From JACCXE01 sp963718605 (GTDB lineage: Bacteria > Actinomycetota > Acidimicrobiia > Acidimicrobiales > JACCXE01): a stretch of 64,000 bases of DNA. Of this stretch, positions 7,211 through 15,756 are shown one piece after another (position 1 is the first letter of the stretch; each line of letters starts with the position of its first letter). The DNA is taken from positions 2,046,001 to 2,110,000 of the forward strand of contig OY970363.1 in the NCBI GenBank assembly GCA_963718605.1. The letters are read 5' to 3'. The notes under the pieces are model-generated. The model worked only from the letters and a program-made list of their open reading frames with translations. It was not told the DNA's origin and made no database searches. The translations under genes were made by a program, and so were the position numbers.

Positions 7211-7668
7211 GATGGCACGAAGCGGATGAGGCGTCGGTCGACCGATCGCACGTCCTCGGCCGTAATGCTGTGACCGGGCGCGACCTTGAGCCCGACGGTG
7301 CCCGGCTTGATGCCGCGGTCGAACATCGCCTGCAATTCGGCGGCGATGCTGTCCAGATCAGCATCAAGCGTGCCGACCATGTGCGTAGTGCGGCCGCGGT
7401 AGGTGACGTCCACGGGCAGCCCGCCGGCAAAATTTGGACGCCACGGTGCGGGCGTGAGTACGACGCGGCCGTTTATACCTTCGTGCCAGCCGACCGGCAC
7501 CTTTAGACGTCGTCCCGACTTGCGCGTCGTGAACTCGAGCAACGCGAACGGTGTGACGAGCCGACCCATGGGAGTGGTCAACATCACACGCATGATCGGG
7601 TTGAGTGCGCGTACCAGCGCCAACGGCGGGCGCCCGTCGAGGACAGGTGGCGCCGGGGTCTCGGTCAC
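7177..7668 (-). CDS. Nitroreductase/quinone reductase family protein (F420-type split barrel)
   Basis: A 163-residue protein of the DUF385/Ddn-like family of deazaflavin (F420)-binding split beta-barrel proteins. Supporting stretches are FTTRKSGRRLKVPVGWHE, NGRVVLTPAPWRPNFAGGLPVDVTYRGR (the W..N and G..V patterns of the cofactor site) and the family-typical N-terminus. Such proteins reduce quinones or enones with F420H2, or bind F420. The start is GTG at 7666-7668, overlapping the stop of the upstream SnoaL-like gene, so the two form an operon. The 3' end runs into the convergent ligase gene. Confidence 0.75.
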   Translation of the reverse strand: MTETPAPPVLDGRPPLALVRALNPIMRVMLTTPMGRLVTPFALLEFTTRKSGRRLKVPVGWHEGINGRVVLTPAPWRPNFAGGLPVDVTYRGRTTHMVGTLDADLDSIAAELQAMFDRGIKPGTVGLKVAPGHSITAEDVRSVDRRLIRFVPSQTMREVRSPQ

Positions 7669-8075
7669 GCGCCGGCACCCACGATGTTGTCGATCGCCGC
7701 GGCAACTCCGCCCTCGCCCGCGTCAACAGGTTCTAGGTAGAAACGGCCCGATCGCGCCTGGTCACCGTCGAGCCCGAACACAATCACGCCGCGCATGAGA
7801 TGGGGCTGGCCGTCGCGCCGGTTTCCCCGCATTTCCCACTCGGTCCATACCGACTCGCCATTAACAGCGTGGTGACTGACCTCGACCGCGATGTCGGGGA
7901 TGCCGCCCAGGATGCCCTCCCAGTTCGCTCGTACCTGAGTGGACCCGTGGAAGCCGCGGGCCGGGTGCACGGGTGTTTCGTTGACATAGTCGTCGGTGAA
8001 ACACGCGGCGATGCCGTCGAGATCGTGGGCGTTCGTTGCATCGACGAGCCGGCGGATGAATTGTTCTGCATCCAT
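7665..8075 (-). CDS. SnoaL-like / NTF2-fold protein
   Basis: A 136-residue NTF2-superfamily protein with a typical N-terminal helix pair (EQFIRRLVDATNAHDLDGIAACFTDDYVNETPVHPA) and a C-terminal sheet (VWTEWEMRGNRRDGQPHLMRGVIVFGLDG...). SnoaL-like proteins act as small cyclases, isomerases or hydratases or have no known activity; no diagnostic catalytic set is visible. The ATG at 8073-8075 is preferred to an upstream start that would lie within the operator region. It is divergent from the TetR gene at 8116, which very likely controls it. Confidence 0.75.
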   Translation of the reverse strand: MDAEQFIRRLVDATNAHDLDGIAACFTDDYVNETPVHPARGFHGSTQVRANWEGILGGIPDIAVEVSHHAVNGESVWTEWEMRGNRRDGQPHLMRGVIVFGLDGDQARSGRFYLEPVDAGEGGVAAAIDNIVGAGA

Positions 8076-8096
8076 AGGAGAGATCCTTCTAATTCG

Positions 8097-8112
8097 TTCT
8101 AGTAGGCTAGAA
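8097..8112. promoter_or_regulatory. TetR operator candidate between SnoaL-like gene and TetR gene
   Basis: TTCTAG-TAGG-CTAGAA is a perfect 6-bp inverted repeat in the 40-bp gap between divergent genes. A further TTCTA half-site lies at about 8087. Binding would block both promoters. It overlaps the first of three closely spaced ATG codons of the TetR gene, which argues for starting that gene at 8116 or 8122. Confidence 0.65.
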
Positions 8113-8115
8113 TGA

Positions 8116-8766
8116 ATGAGTATGAGCGCGCAATCGGCACGCGTCAAGCCCAGGCCCTACGACGCCAGCGGCCGACAGGCGCGCGCCAAGGCCAGCCACG
8201 ACGCGGCGCTGGAGGCGGCGAGCGCGCTGTTCCTGTCCTCCGGTTACAACGCCACCACCGTCGAGGCGATCGCCCAACGTTCGGGCGTCACGGCTGCGAC
8301 GATCTACAAGTCGCACGGCGGAAAGGCGGGACTCATACGGGAGTTGTGTCGTCGTGCGCTCGAAGGGACGGGGCCCACGCCGGCACATGAGCGTTCGAAC
8401 GCGCTGCGTGACCGCGGCGACGCGACAGCGCTCATCGAAGGCTGGGGTCGCCTGCTCGCCGAGGTGTCTCCGGTGATGTCGCCGTTGCTACTGGTGCTGC
8501 GCACCGCGGCGGACGGTGACGGGGAGGCCGCCGCGCTCTATGCCGAACTCAATCAGTCCCGCCTCGACCGCATGGCCGAGAACGCGCGCTTCCTGGCACG
8601 CGCCGCGCCGCTGGCCGACGGCGTCACCCGCACGGAAGTCCGCGACGTGCTGTGGCTGACCAGCTCGCCTGAGCTGTTCGACCTGCTGGTGACGCAGCGC
8701 GGCTGGTCGCTCAAACGATTTGCCGCCTTTGTGACGCGCACGCTGATGCGCGGACTGCTCGCCTAA
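8116..8766 (+). CDS. TetR-family transcriptional regulator
   Basis: A 216-residue repressor. The HTH domain covers about residues 22-70 (SHDAALEAASALFLSSGYNATTVEAIAQRSGVTAATIYKSHGGK, given here in outline by its ends: the turn GVTAATIY and the K-G-L helix cap). The C-terminal ligand domain is not assignable to a known effector. The start may be 8116 or the ATG two codons on. It is divergent from the SnoaL-like/F420-type operon with the palindrome in between, and is followed by an acyl-CoA synthetase 42 bp downstream that may be co-transcribed. Confidence 0.88.
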   Translation: MSMSAQSARVKPRPYDASGRQARAKASHDAALEAASALFLSSGYNATTVEAIAQRSGVTAATIYKSHGGKAGLIRELCRRALEGTGPTPAHERSNALRDRGDATALIEGWGRLLAEVSPVMSPLLLVLRTAADGDGEAAALYAELNQSRLDRMAENARFLARAAPLADGVTRTEVRDVLWLTSSPELFDLLVTQRGWSLKRFAAFVTRTLMRGLLA

Positions 8767-8808
8767 CCGGCGACGTGGCCAGAGCGGCCCGATCTAACGT
8801 TCGGGACG

Positions 8809-10446
8809 ATGCAACGCGAGGTCTCGTTCCCGTCCTTCACGCCTACCTCCGGCGAGTTGATCAAGTACGCCGCGTCGAAGTTCGGCGACAAGGCATTCGT
8901 CGTGTTGGAAGACCGCCGCTTTTCGTTCGCGGAGGTGGAACGCGAGTCGCGTGAACTCGCCCGCGGCCTGCTCGCGGCCGGCGCGGGCAAAGGCACACGC
9001 GTGGCGCTGCTCGCGCCGAACGGCCCCGAGTGGATCATCGGCTGGCTTGCCGTCACCCGCATCGGCGGCGTGTGCGTGTTGCTCAATACCTATTCCAAGG
9101 CGCGTGAGCTGGCCTACACGCTGCGGCACTGCGACGCCCAGATGATCCTGATGGTCGACGGCCACCTCGGTCACGACTACCTGGAGCGCATGGAACAGGT
9201 CGCGTCGTCGATCGTGGGCCAGGCCAACGAGCGGATCTTCATCGAGGAGTTGCCGTACCTCCGCTCCGTATGGACGTGGGGTTCGGCCGAACCGCGCTCG
9301 TGGAACGCGCCCGTCGCGTCGCTCGCGGCGCGGGCGAACGACGTGCCGATGGCGGTGTTCGACGCGGCCGAGTCCGAAGTGTCACCGGCCGACCCGATGG
9401 TCGTCATTTACTCGTCGGGCTCAACCGCGGACCCGAAGGGTGCGATCCACACGCACGGCCCCGCCGTTCGCCACGCCCACAACCTCTGGCAGATGCGCGA
9501 CATCACCGACGAGGACGTGCTGTACACGCCGATGCCCTTGTTCTGGGTTGGCGGCATGAGCTTTACGCTCGTCGCCGCGCTACACGCGGGCGCCACACTC
9601 GTGTTCGAGAACCAGTTCGACCCGCCCACCACGCTGGCCTTGATCGAGCGCGAACGCATTACCCAGGTACTCGGTTGGCCGCACATGGCCAAGGCGCTCG
9701 CCGATCACCCCGACTTCAAGACGCGGGATATGTCGTCGCTGCGCTCGGCTGGACCCGCGGGCGCGTTCTTGTTGCCGCCGGATCGGCAGGAAGAAGCGGC
9801 CCTGCCCCGCGCCAACTCTCTCGGTATGACCGAGACCCTCGGTCCGCACACCTTCGACTCACGCGACAACATCCTCACCGACGAACAGGCCGGTTCGTTC
9901 GGGTTCTCGGTTCCAGGTGTGCAACACAAAATCGTCGATCCGCTGACCGGGCTCGACCAGCCGGTAGGCGAGTCGGGTGAGTTGTGGATCCGCGGCTATT
10001 CGCTGATGCAGGGTCTGCACAAGCGCGAGCGCGCCGACGTGTTCACCGAGGACGGTTGGTATCGCAGCGGCGACGGCGGCTACTTCGACGCCGATGGCCA
10101 CTTCTATTTCACGGGTCGCCTCGGCGATCTCATCAAGTCCGCCGGCATGAACATCACCCCGCGTGACGTGGAGTTGGCGTTAGAGATGCACGCCGACGTC
10201 GCGCTCGCGTTCGTGTGCGGGGTTCCAGCTGGGGACCGGGGTGAGGACGTCGTCGCGGCCGTGGCGTTGACCCCGGGCGCGTCGGTTGACGAGGAGTCGT
10301 TGCGCGCGTTCGTGAAGGAAGAGATCGCGTCGTACAAGGTGCCGCGGCACATCCTGCTGTTGGGCCCGGGGGAGTTGCCGATGCTGGACTCAGGGAAGGT
10401 CGACCGGCGCGCGCTGACTGCCACGTTGGTGGACCGGTTCGCTTAA
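8809..10446 (+). CDS. Acyl-CoA synthetase (AMP-forming)
   Basis: A 545-residue adenylate-forming ligase. Motifs in order are VIYSSGSTADPKGAIHTHG (AMP-binding signature, about 202-220), NSLGMTETLGPH (about 340), GWYRSGDGGYFDADGHFYFTGRLGDLIKSAGMNITP (hinge and loop, about 418-450, shown here by its ends GWYRSGDGG and GDLIKSAGMN), and LDSGKVDRRAL with the C-terminal catalytic Lys. Part of its N-terminal domain (LLAPNGPEWIIGWLAVTRIG) is typical of medium- or long-chain and cyclic-acid ligases. The substrate is unknown. It may share a transcript with the TetR gene before it. Confidence 0.9.
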   Translation: MQREVSFPSFTPTSGELIKYAASKFGDKAFVVLEDRRFSFAEVERESRELARGLLAAGAGKGTRVALLAPNGPEWIIGWLAVTRIGGVCVLLNTYSKARELAYTLRHCDAQMILMVDGHLGHDYLERMEQVASSIVGQANERIFIEELPYLRSVWTWGSAEPRSWNAPVASLAARANDVPMAVFDAAESEVSPADPMVVIYSSGSTADPKGAIHTHGPAVRHAHNLWQMRDITDEDVLYTPMPLFWVGGMSFTLVAALHAGATLVFENQFDPPTTLALIERERITQVLGWPHMAKALADHPDFKTRDMSSLRSAGPAGAFLLPPDRQEEAALPRANSLGMTETLGPHTFDSRDNILTDEQAGSFGFSVPGVQHKIVDPLTGLDQPVGESGELWIRGYSLMQGLHKRERADVFTEDGWYRSGDGGYFDADGHFYFTGRLGDLIKSAGMNITPRDVELALEMHADVALAFVCGVPAGDRGEDVVAAVALTPGASVDEESLRAFVKEEIASYKVPRHILLLGPGELPMLDSGKVDRRALTATLVDRFA

Positions 10447-10450
10447 CGCA

Positions 10451-13400
10451 CTACGGCCGAGCGGCGATCGCGCGGTCTAGCCAGTACTGGCTGCGTTTCA
10501 CGAACGGCGGCGCGCCCAACTTCGTCTCGAGCGCGATCGCGGCTTCAAGTGCCGCGATCGCGTCGTCGTGCCGACCGAGCAACGACAGCATCTGTCCGCG
10601 GAACCTGTCCGCCGCGCCGATCGCGACGACTGACGGCAGCATCATGATCTCGCCGGCGTAGGGATCGAGCTCGGCGAGGAGCATCTCGGCGAACTCCGAA
10701 GCACCGGCGCCGGCCGCGGCGACCGCGGTCAAGCCGACGATGGTCGAGAACTGCGCGTTGCGCGGCAGCGAGGGGATCTGGGCGACGAGGCTCTCGACCA
10801 CGGTGCGCGCTTCGTCGAGCAGGCCCAGTTCGGTGAGATGCACTGCGTACGGGGACGTGAACGCCGGCATGTCGCCCGACGCAGAGTTCAGCATCCGCAG
10901 ACCGTCGATGATCTCCGCGGAGCGACCCTCTTCGTACGCGAGCCACATCGACCAGGCCGCGTACACGGCGGCGATGTTGGGGACGGCGACTCCGACCTCG
11001 GGTTGCGCGTTGAGCATGAATTGCGGCAACGCCTCGAAGTTGCCGTCGATGAACCCGCGGATCACGTCCCACCCGCGCGCGTAAACGCCAGCCGTGGGTT
11101 CGGCGGTGCGCGCGAGCTCAGCCTTGAGTTCCGCGACGACGCGTTCGCACGCGGGCCGGTCACCCACGCGGATGTGCAGCTCGGCCTTAGTGGCGAGATA
11201 GATCGAGCGCTCGAAGCCCGCGTGCACCGTGCCGTCCTCGAGGTCGAAGCCTTCGAGGATCGCGAGTTGCTCGGCTGCGCCGGGATGGCCGACCTGCGCC
11301 ATCGCCGCGAATTTGCGCGCCTCGTTGGCCTCCTCGGTCATCGGTTCGCCCAGCTCGGCGATCATGCGGAACGCGGCCTCGTACAACTCGCGGGCACCGT
11401 CCCGAGTCTGCATGTTCCGCAGGTAGGCGCCGATCCCGAAGGCGGTGGCGCGGGTGATGCTCGGCCCCGGGGGTAGCAGCGCGAGTGCGTCATCGATCAG
11501 TGCGAGACCGAAGGGATCGTCGTAGGTGATGTCCCATCGGTACGAGCAGGACGCGACCTCGACGAGCTTCTCCGGTGAACGAAGCGTGCGCGCCGATGCC
11601 GCCGCCGCTTCCAGGGCGTCGTACGTGCCGTCGAGCAAGCGGAAGTGCAACTGGGCCAGACGAAGCGTGACCGCGAAGCGCGCTTCGTGGTCAATCGGAT
11701 CGACGTCGTCGAGCAGCTTCCACGCGCGTTCAAGGATCTCGATCGCCGCGGCAACGTCGGCGCGGTCGATCGATGCCTGCGCGGCGGCGACGGCATAGTG
11801 CGCCGCCTCTGAGGTGAAGCCCAGCAGCGCCGCGCCGCAATAGTGATAGGCGAGGTCGAACAACGCGTCGTCGCCGCGGCCCATTTCGACCAACGCGAGC
11901 GCGATGTCACGGTGGCGCAGCGCCCGCGCCGACGCCGTTAAGGATCGCAGTAGCGCGTCGCGCACGATGGCGTGGGCGAACATGAACCCGCCGCGGCCGT
12001 TCTCCGTCAACAGGCGCGCGGCGACGGCACGGTCAAGCGCGTCGTCGACGCCGTCGATGTGTGCGGCCCGGGCTAACAAACCGCGCGTGAACGAAAGGCC
12101 GGCGACGGCCGCGAGCGACAACACATCGGTAATGGAGTCGTCGAGGCGGGACAGACGCCGCTCGACTACATCGAGCACACCGGCCGGTATCGCGTCGATC
12201 GCGCCGGTCGCCTGCCAACGCCCGTCCTCGTAAACAAGGACACCGGCCTCGGCCATATGCCGCATCACCTGATTGGCGAAGAACGGGTTGCCCGCGGTGC
12301 GATCGAACAGCGCGTCGGCCAGGCGCACGCCGTCGGGTGTAAGCGGGTCGCCCGACGCCGTCTCGACGAGTTCTTCGACCTCACCCCGGTCCAGACCTTC
12401 GAGCGAGATGCGTTGCGCGCTGTCAAGACGCGGGACATCGGCGAGCAACGCGCCGAGCGGATGACGCCGGTCCACCTCGGTGTCGCGGAACGTGGCCACC
12501 AAGAAGATCGGCGCCGGTTCGTCGATCGAGATGAGATGACGGATCACTTGGATCGTGGCCGGCGCAGCCCAATGAATGTCGTCGAGCACGAGCACGAGCG
12601 GTTGCTCTCGGCTGAGCCGGGTGAGTAAATCGCTGATCGCTTCGATGAGGCGCAGCTGCTCGGCCTCGGGTGACGCCTCGACGGGATCGGGTGCCGCCAG
12701 GTTCGGGAACAGGCGGCGCAACTCGCCGCCGCACGCGGCGACGTGGGCGCTGAGGAGATCGCGCGGCGCGGTCTCGACCGACAAACGCAGTGCGTCCGCA
12801 AACGGCTGGTAGGGGACGGCCAAGTCCTCGGCGCAACGGCCGAACAACACGAGAGCGCCGTCTTCGTCGGTGCGGCGCGCCAGCTTCGCGACCAGTCGCG
12901 TCTTGCCGACGCCAGGCTCGCCTGACACGACGACGGCGCGCCGCTCACCGGTGAGGGTTTCCTTCCAGGCGTGTACGAGGGTCTCGTATTGCGCGTGACG
13001 ACCGACGAACAATTCTGCGGGCCGCGTGCGCAACGGTCGGGGCAGGCGCAGCCGCGTCTCCTCGCTGCGCGGCGATCGCGCCGCACTCGTCGGCACCGGG
13101 TCTTCGATGCCTTTGAGGAACAGGTCGCCGACGCGCTCCCACTCGAACCCACCGCGCGTGCCGGCCAGCGAGCGCACGATGTCGGTGGCCAGGAGTTGCC
13201 CGGGACTGGCCTGGCTGCACAGCCGGCTCGCGACCACCACGGCGGGCCCGAACACGTCGTTGTCTTCCTCGGTGACATCGCCGACCGCGACCCCGACGCG
13301 CAGTTGCAGGCCGGGCACTTGCCGCGCCAGCCGGTCAATCGTGTCGAGCATCTCGACACCCGACGCCACGCCTTCGGACGCACCGCCGTACGTGACGAGG

Positions 13401-13576
13401 CATCCGTCGCCCATCGTCTTGATCAGCGTGCCGCCATGCGCGGCCGAGGCATCTTCGAACCGGCTGAACAGAATGCGGCGGACCTCGTCGGAACGTTCTT
13501 CGCCAAGGGCGGCGTTGAGGCGCGTGGATTCCACGACATCCGCAACCAAAACCGTCAATGTCCGTCCCCCGGTCAT
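10451..13576 (-). CDS. Cyclase-homology domain / AAA ATPase / helical-repeat signalling protein
   Basis: A 1041-residue protein. Residues 1-150 form a class III nucleotide-cyclase homology domain with both metal-binding aspartates (Asp13 in VADVVES, Asp57 in KTMGDG) and the purine-recognition Lys53. The transition-state Asn is Val114 in the FGPAVVVASR motif, although Arg118 is kept, so cyclase activity may be weak or absent. An AAA/STAND ATPase follows, with Walker A SGEPGVGKTRL near residue 220 and Walker B LVLVLDDIHWA near 325. About 500 residues of alpha-helical TPR-like repeats complete it. No LuxR HTH is seen at the C-terminus. It stands alone, facing the structured region at 13577. Confidence 0.9.
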   Translation of the reverse strand: MTGGRTLTVLVADVVESTRLNAALGEERSDEVRRILFSRFEDASAAHGGTLIKTMGDGCLVTYGGASEGVASGVEMLDTIDRLARQVPGLQLRVGVAVGDVTEEDNDVFGPAVVVASRLCSQASPGQLLATDIVRSLAGTRGGFEWERVGDLFLKGIEDPVPTSAARSPRSEETRLRLPRPLRTRPAELFVGRHAQYETLVHAWKETLTGERRAVVVSGEPGVGKTRLVAKLARRTDEDGALVLFGRCAEDLAVPYQPFADALRLSVETAPRDLLSAHVAACGGELRRLFPNLAAPDPVEASPEAEQLRLIEAISDLLTRLSREQPLVLVLDDIHWAAPATIQVIRHLISIDEPAPIFLVATFRDTEVDRRHPLGALLADVPRLDSAQRISLEGLDRGEVEELVETASGDPLTPDGVRLADALFDRTAGNPFFANQVMRHMAEAGVLVYEDGRWQATGAIDAIPAGVLDVVERRLSRLDDSITDVLSLAAVAGLSFTRGLLARAAHIDGVDDALDRAVAARLLTENGRGGFMFAHAIVRDALLRSLTASARALRHRDIALALVEMGRGDDALFDLAYHYCGAALLGFTSEAAHYAVAAAQASIDRADVAAAIEILERAWKLLDDVDPIDHEARFAVTLRLAQLHFRLLDGTYDALEAAAASARTLRSPEKLVEVASCSYRWDITYDDPFGLALIDDALALLPPGPSITRATAFGIGAYLRNMQTRDGARELYEAAFRMIAELGEPMTEEANEARKFAAMAQVGHPGAAEQLAILEGFDLEDGTVHAGFERSIYLATKAELHIRVGDRPACERVVAELKAELARTAEPTAGVYARGWDVIRGFIDGNFEALPQFMLNAQPEVGVAVPNIAAVYAAWSMWLAYEEGRSAEIIDGLRMLNSASGDMPAFTSPYAVHLTELGLLDEARTVVESLVAQIPSLPRNAQFSTIVGLTAVAAAGAGASEFAEMLLAELDPYAGEIMMLPSVVAIGAADRFRGQMLSLLGRHDDAIAALEAAIALETKLGAPPFVKRSQYWLDRAIAARP

Positions 13577-13611
13577 TAACCCTGAAGCGTACGACTCTCA
13601 ACGAGGACTAA

Positions 13612-13715
13612 CCCGCGGGGCCAAACGATTCAGTCCGAACCGCTGCGAATTACGACCCGACTGCCTTGGGGGGGACAGGTCGCAATCCGGCTACTGAATC
13701 GTTGGCCCACGCGGG
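13612..13715. ncRNA. Long imperfect stem-loop in intergenic region (candidate structured RNA)
   Basis: The 317-bp gap 13577-13893 contains no gene but is rich in structure. Bases 13612-13634 pair with 13693-13715: CCCGCG, GGGCC and ACGATTCAGT segments pair with their complements, giving about 22 bp broken only by two single-A bulges. The 58-base apical part holds a second hairpin (TGCGA with TCGCA) and a run of seven G. Either strand could be the transcribed one, since the flanking genes diverge. No Rfam family is recognised; it could be a leader RNA of the protease gene or a small RNA. Confidence 0.45.
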
Positions 13716-13725
13716 AGGCTTTCGG

Positions 13726-13801
13726 GGCGTTACCCAGTTTCGAACTTACGCAAAAGCGACGAAACCGGTTGGGCCGGTAGAGACGCTCGGGGTGTGACGC
13801 C
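13726..13801 (+). ncRNA. Three-way-junction-like leader element before the secreted protease gene
   Basis: Read on the protease strand, GGCGT-ACCC (13726-13735) pairs with GGGT-ACGCC (13790-13801). This encloses a small hairpin AGTT-TCG-AACT (13736-13746), a single-stranded TACGCAAA, and a two-part hairpin AGCG...CGCT with inner ACCGG-CCGGT (13755-13787). A closed three-way junction in a 5' leader resembles riboswitch architecture. The ACGCAAA segment recalls the c-di-GMP-I class, but that class's other conserved bases are missing, so no class is assigned. Confidence 0.4.
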
Positions 13802-13893
13802 TGTCCCATGCCGTTGTGACCCCGGTCCTACGGGATCGGGTGCCGTTTCGGGCTTACTGACACCAACAACAGGGAGTACCGGGGGCAATTCAA

Positions 13894-15402
13894 ATGCGGC
13901 GAATCACCAGAGCCATGTTGGCTCTTTTCATAAGCGCGGCCATCGTGCAGATGGTCGGGACGGCGACGGCGGCGGCCGCGTCTGAGGGGGCACGTGACTT
14001 CGCTCGTCGCGGTGGCATCGAACAGCCGCCGTATTCGACGGGCACCCGCCCGTTGCTCGTCATCGCAATCCGGTTCGCCGGTGCGGCCGACGAGCAGGCG
14101 AGCGGCGGATGGGTCGACTCGTTCGACCGCTCATCCATCGCCCGCCGCTTTCTCGGATCGACGTCGACGTCGGTGAACGGCTACATGAACGCGGCGTCGC
14201 GCGGCGCCTTCTCATACGTGCCTGCGCACGAGTCGAACGGCGTCGCCGATGACGGCATCGTCGAGGTCAGCTCGCCCAACTCGTTCAACGACTACCCGAC
14301 CTTGTGGGGACGCGCGATCGCCGCCATGCAAGCGGCCGACAACGACGTGTTCTTCGGTAGCTACGACACTGATGGTGACGGACAACTAGAGGCGACCGAG
14401 CTCACGCTCGAGATCATCTCGATGGGCGCCGGCGCACGCGACGCCGGCGAAGCCGACTCGATCCAACGTTCGGGCGCGTACCTGACGATCGACAACGTGT
14501 CGCTGGCGCAGAACTTCTGGGCGGCCGAGATCACGCCCCACACAAACTTCATGACGACGGTGCACGAGTTGTTCCACGCGAGCTTCGCCACCGTCGACGA
14601 ATACGGCTCTGGGGTGGGTGCCCTCAGCGTGATGGGCCCCACGGCAGGGATTCCCGACTCGGCGCGCTTTCTGCCTTCGGCGGTTACGCGCTTTCAGTTG
14701 GGTTGGGTCACGCCGGCGGTCGTGACGGGCGACGGGTCACTCTCGCTCCGCCCTGGCGATGCAGTGATCGTCGCCGACACGACCGCCGGCGCGTCTCGCT
14801 ACTTCATGGTCGAGTACCGCGAGCAGAACGGTCTCGACGCGTCGGCGAGCGGCAGCGGCATGGTGGTGTGGCGGGTGGACAACGCCGTGGCGCGCGGCGG
14901 CAACGGCATGACTCGTGCGGTCGAGCTAGTGACACCGCGCGTGTTGGCGACCGACCGCCGCATCGACCCGTGCGCGAGCGGCGAGCACGCGATGTGCCAC
15001 AGCGGCGACGCCGGCGACTTGTTCGGTGTGGGCCGGGGCGACGTGGTGCCGCTGCGCTACCAGGCGACCGACTCGCGGAACTACAGCGCGGGCACCTACG
15101 CCGGTGTGTACCTGTCCGACGTTTCGGGCGGCCAGGGCGTGCATGTCAGCGTGCACTTCGGTGACGTCCCCACCGCCGCCGGGTCAACGCGGTCCACCGT
15201 GGCCAGCAGCGGCGTGGGTGCGCGCACGGTTCGTTCGGTTCCCTCCACGGTTCCTGCTGCCGTCGTCGTCGACACCACGACGTCGACGACCGAGGTGGCC
15301 ACCACCACCGCCGCCGTACGCATCACGCGGGCGCCCGTGAGCCGCGTCGAGGCCGAGACCCTGCTGCGGGTGCTGTGCCGCCCCGACGTGTTCGACTGCT
15401 GA
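13894..15402 (+). CDS. Secreted M6-like metalloprotease
   Basis: A 502-residue exported protein. Residues 1-29 form a signal peptide (MRRITRAMLALFISAAIVQM..., cleavage near ATAAAAS). The zinc site is VHELFHASF with His224, Glu225 and His228 (HExxH), followed by TVDEYG as in M6/immune-inhibitor-A type peptidases, and SVMGP as a possible Met-turn. An EF-hand-like loop DTDGDGQLEATEL (about 158-170) suggests calcium binding. The C-terminus is Ser/Thr/Val-rich (VVVDTTTSTTE) like a linker or cell-wall spacer. The ATG is preceded by AGGGAG, and the long structured leader upstream may regulate it. Confidence 0.8.
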   Translation: MRRITRAMLALFISAAIVQMVGTATAAAASEGARDFARRGGIEQPPYSTGTRPLLVIAIRFAGAADEQASGGWVDSFDRSSIARRFLGSTSTSVNGYMNAASRGAFSYVPAHESNGVADDGIVEVSSPNSFNDYPTLWGRAIAAMQAADNDVFFGSYDTDGDGQLEATELTLEIISMGAGARDAGEADSIQRSGAYLTIDNVSLAQNFWAAEITPHTNFMTTVHELFHASFATVDEYGSGVGALSVMGPTAGIPDSARFLPSAVTRFQLGWVTPAVVTGDGSLSLRPGDAVIVADTTAGASRYFMVEYREQNGLDASASGSGMVVWRVDNAVARGGNGMTRAVELVTPRVLATDRRIDPCASGEHAMCHSGDAGDLFGVGRGDVVPLRYQATDSRNYSAGTYAGVYLSDVSGGQGVHVSVHFGDVPTAAGSTRSTVASSGVGARTVRSVPSTVPAAVVVDTTTSTTEVATTTAAVRITRAPVSRVEAETLLRVLCRPDVFDC

Positions 15403-15423
15403 GGCGCGATCGGTAACTCGTGT

Positions 15424-15445
15424 GTTACGGTAACGAATCCGTTAC
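15424..15445. promoter_or_regulatory. Overlapping palindromes, operator candidate
   Basis: GTTAC-G-GTAAC (15424-15434) overlaps GTAACG-AATC-CGTTAC (15430-15445), just upstream of the AAAGGAG ribosome-binding site of the gene at 15460. Two interleaved inverted repeats built on GTAAC fit cooperative binding by a dimeric repressor; the ArsR protein encoded two genes downstream is the obvious candidate. Confidence 0.6.
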
Positions 15446-15459
15446 TAAAGGAGTTCGCG

Positions 15460-15756
15460 ATGGCGGTCACCGTGGTGCGATACAAAACCAAGCCCGAACA
15501 GGCCGATGAGAACCAAGCCTTGGTCGAGAAGGTGTTCGCCGAACTGAGTGCCGACCGGCCCGACGGGCTGCGCTACGCGTCCTTCCGCCTGGCCGACGGC
15601 GTGAGCTTCGTGCACGTCGCTGACGTCGACGGCGAGAATCCCTTGTTCGACGTCGAGGCGTTCAAGACGTTTACGCAAGACATCGCGAGCCGCTGCGATG
15701 AAGCTCCGGTCGCGAGTACGGCGACGCTCGTCGGCGCGTACCGGGTGTTCGACTGA
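15460..15756 (+). CDS. Small dimeric alpha/beta-barrel-like protein (ABM-like)
   Basis: A 98-residue protein starting MAVTVVRYKTKPEQADENQALVEKVFAEL, the beta-alpha pattern of antibiotic-biosynthesis-monooxygenase or ferredoxin-like dimeric barrels, with a second unit (GVSFVHVADVDGENPLFDVEAFKTF). No catalytic residue can be assigned. It is the first gene of a compact operon (this gene, unknown protein, ArsR, AHSA1) and is preceded by the GTAAC palindromes and a strong AAAGGAG. Its stop overlaps the next start by one base. Confidence 0.65.
   Translation: MAVTVVRYKTKPEQADENQALVEKVFAELSADRPDGLRYASFRLADGVSFVHVADVDGENPLFDVEAFKTFTQDIASRCDEAPVASTATLVGAYRVFD

Noticed and set aside
13612..13715. c-di-AMP (ydaO) or 6C RNA assignment for the long stem-loop
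   Set aside because: The ydaO signature strings are missing, and only one C-run (minus strand) is present where 6C RNA needs two C-loops.
13726..13801. c-di-GMP-I (GEMM) riboswitch assignment for the three-way junction
   Set aside because: Only the ACGCAAA segment and general layout agree. The conserved GGCAAACC segment, GAAA tetraloop and receptor were not found, so it is kept as an unclassified structure.
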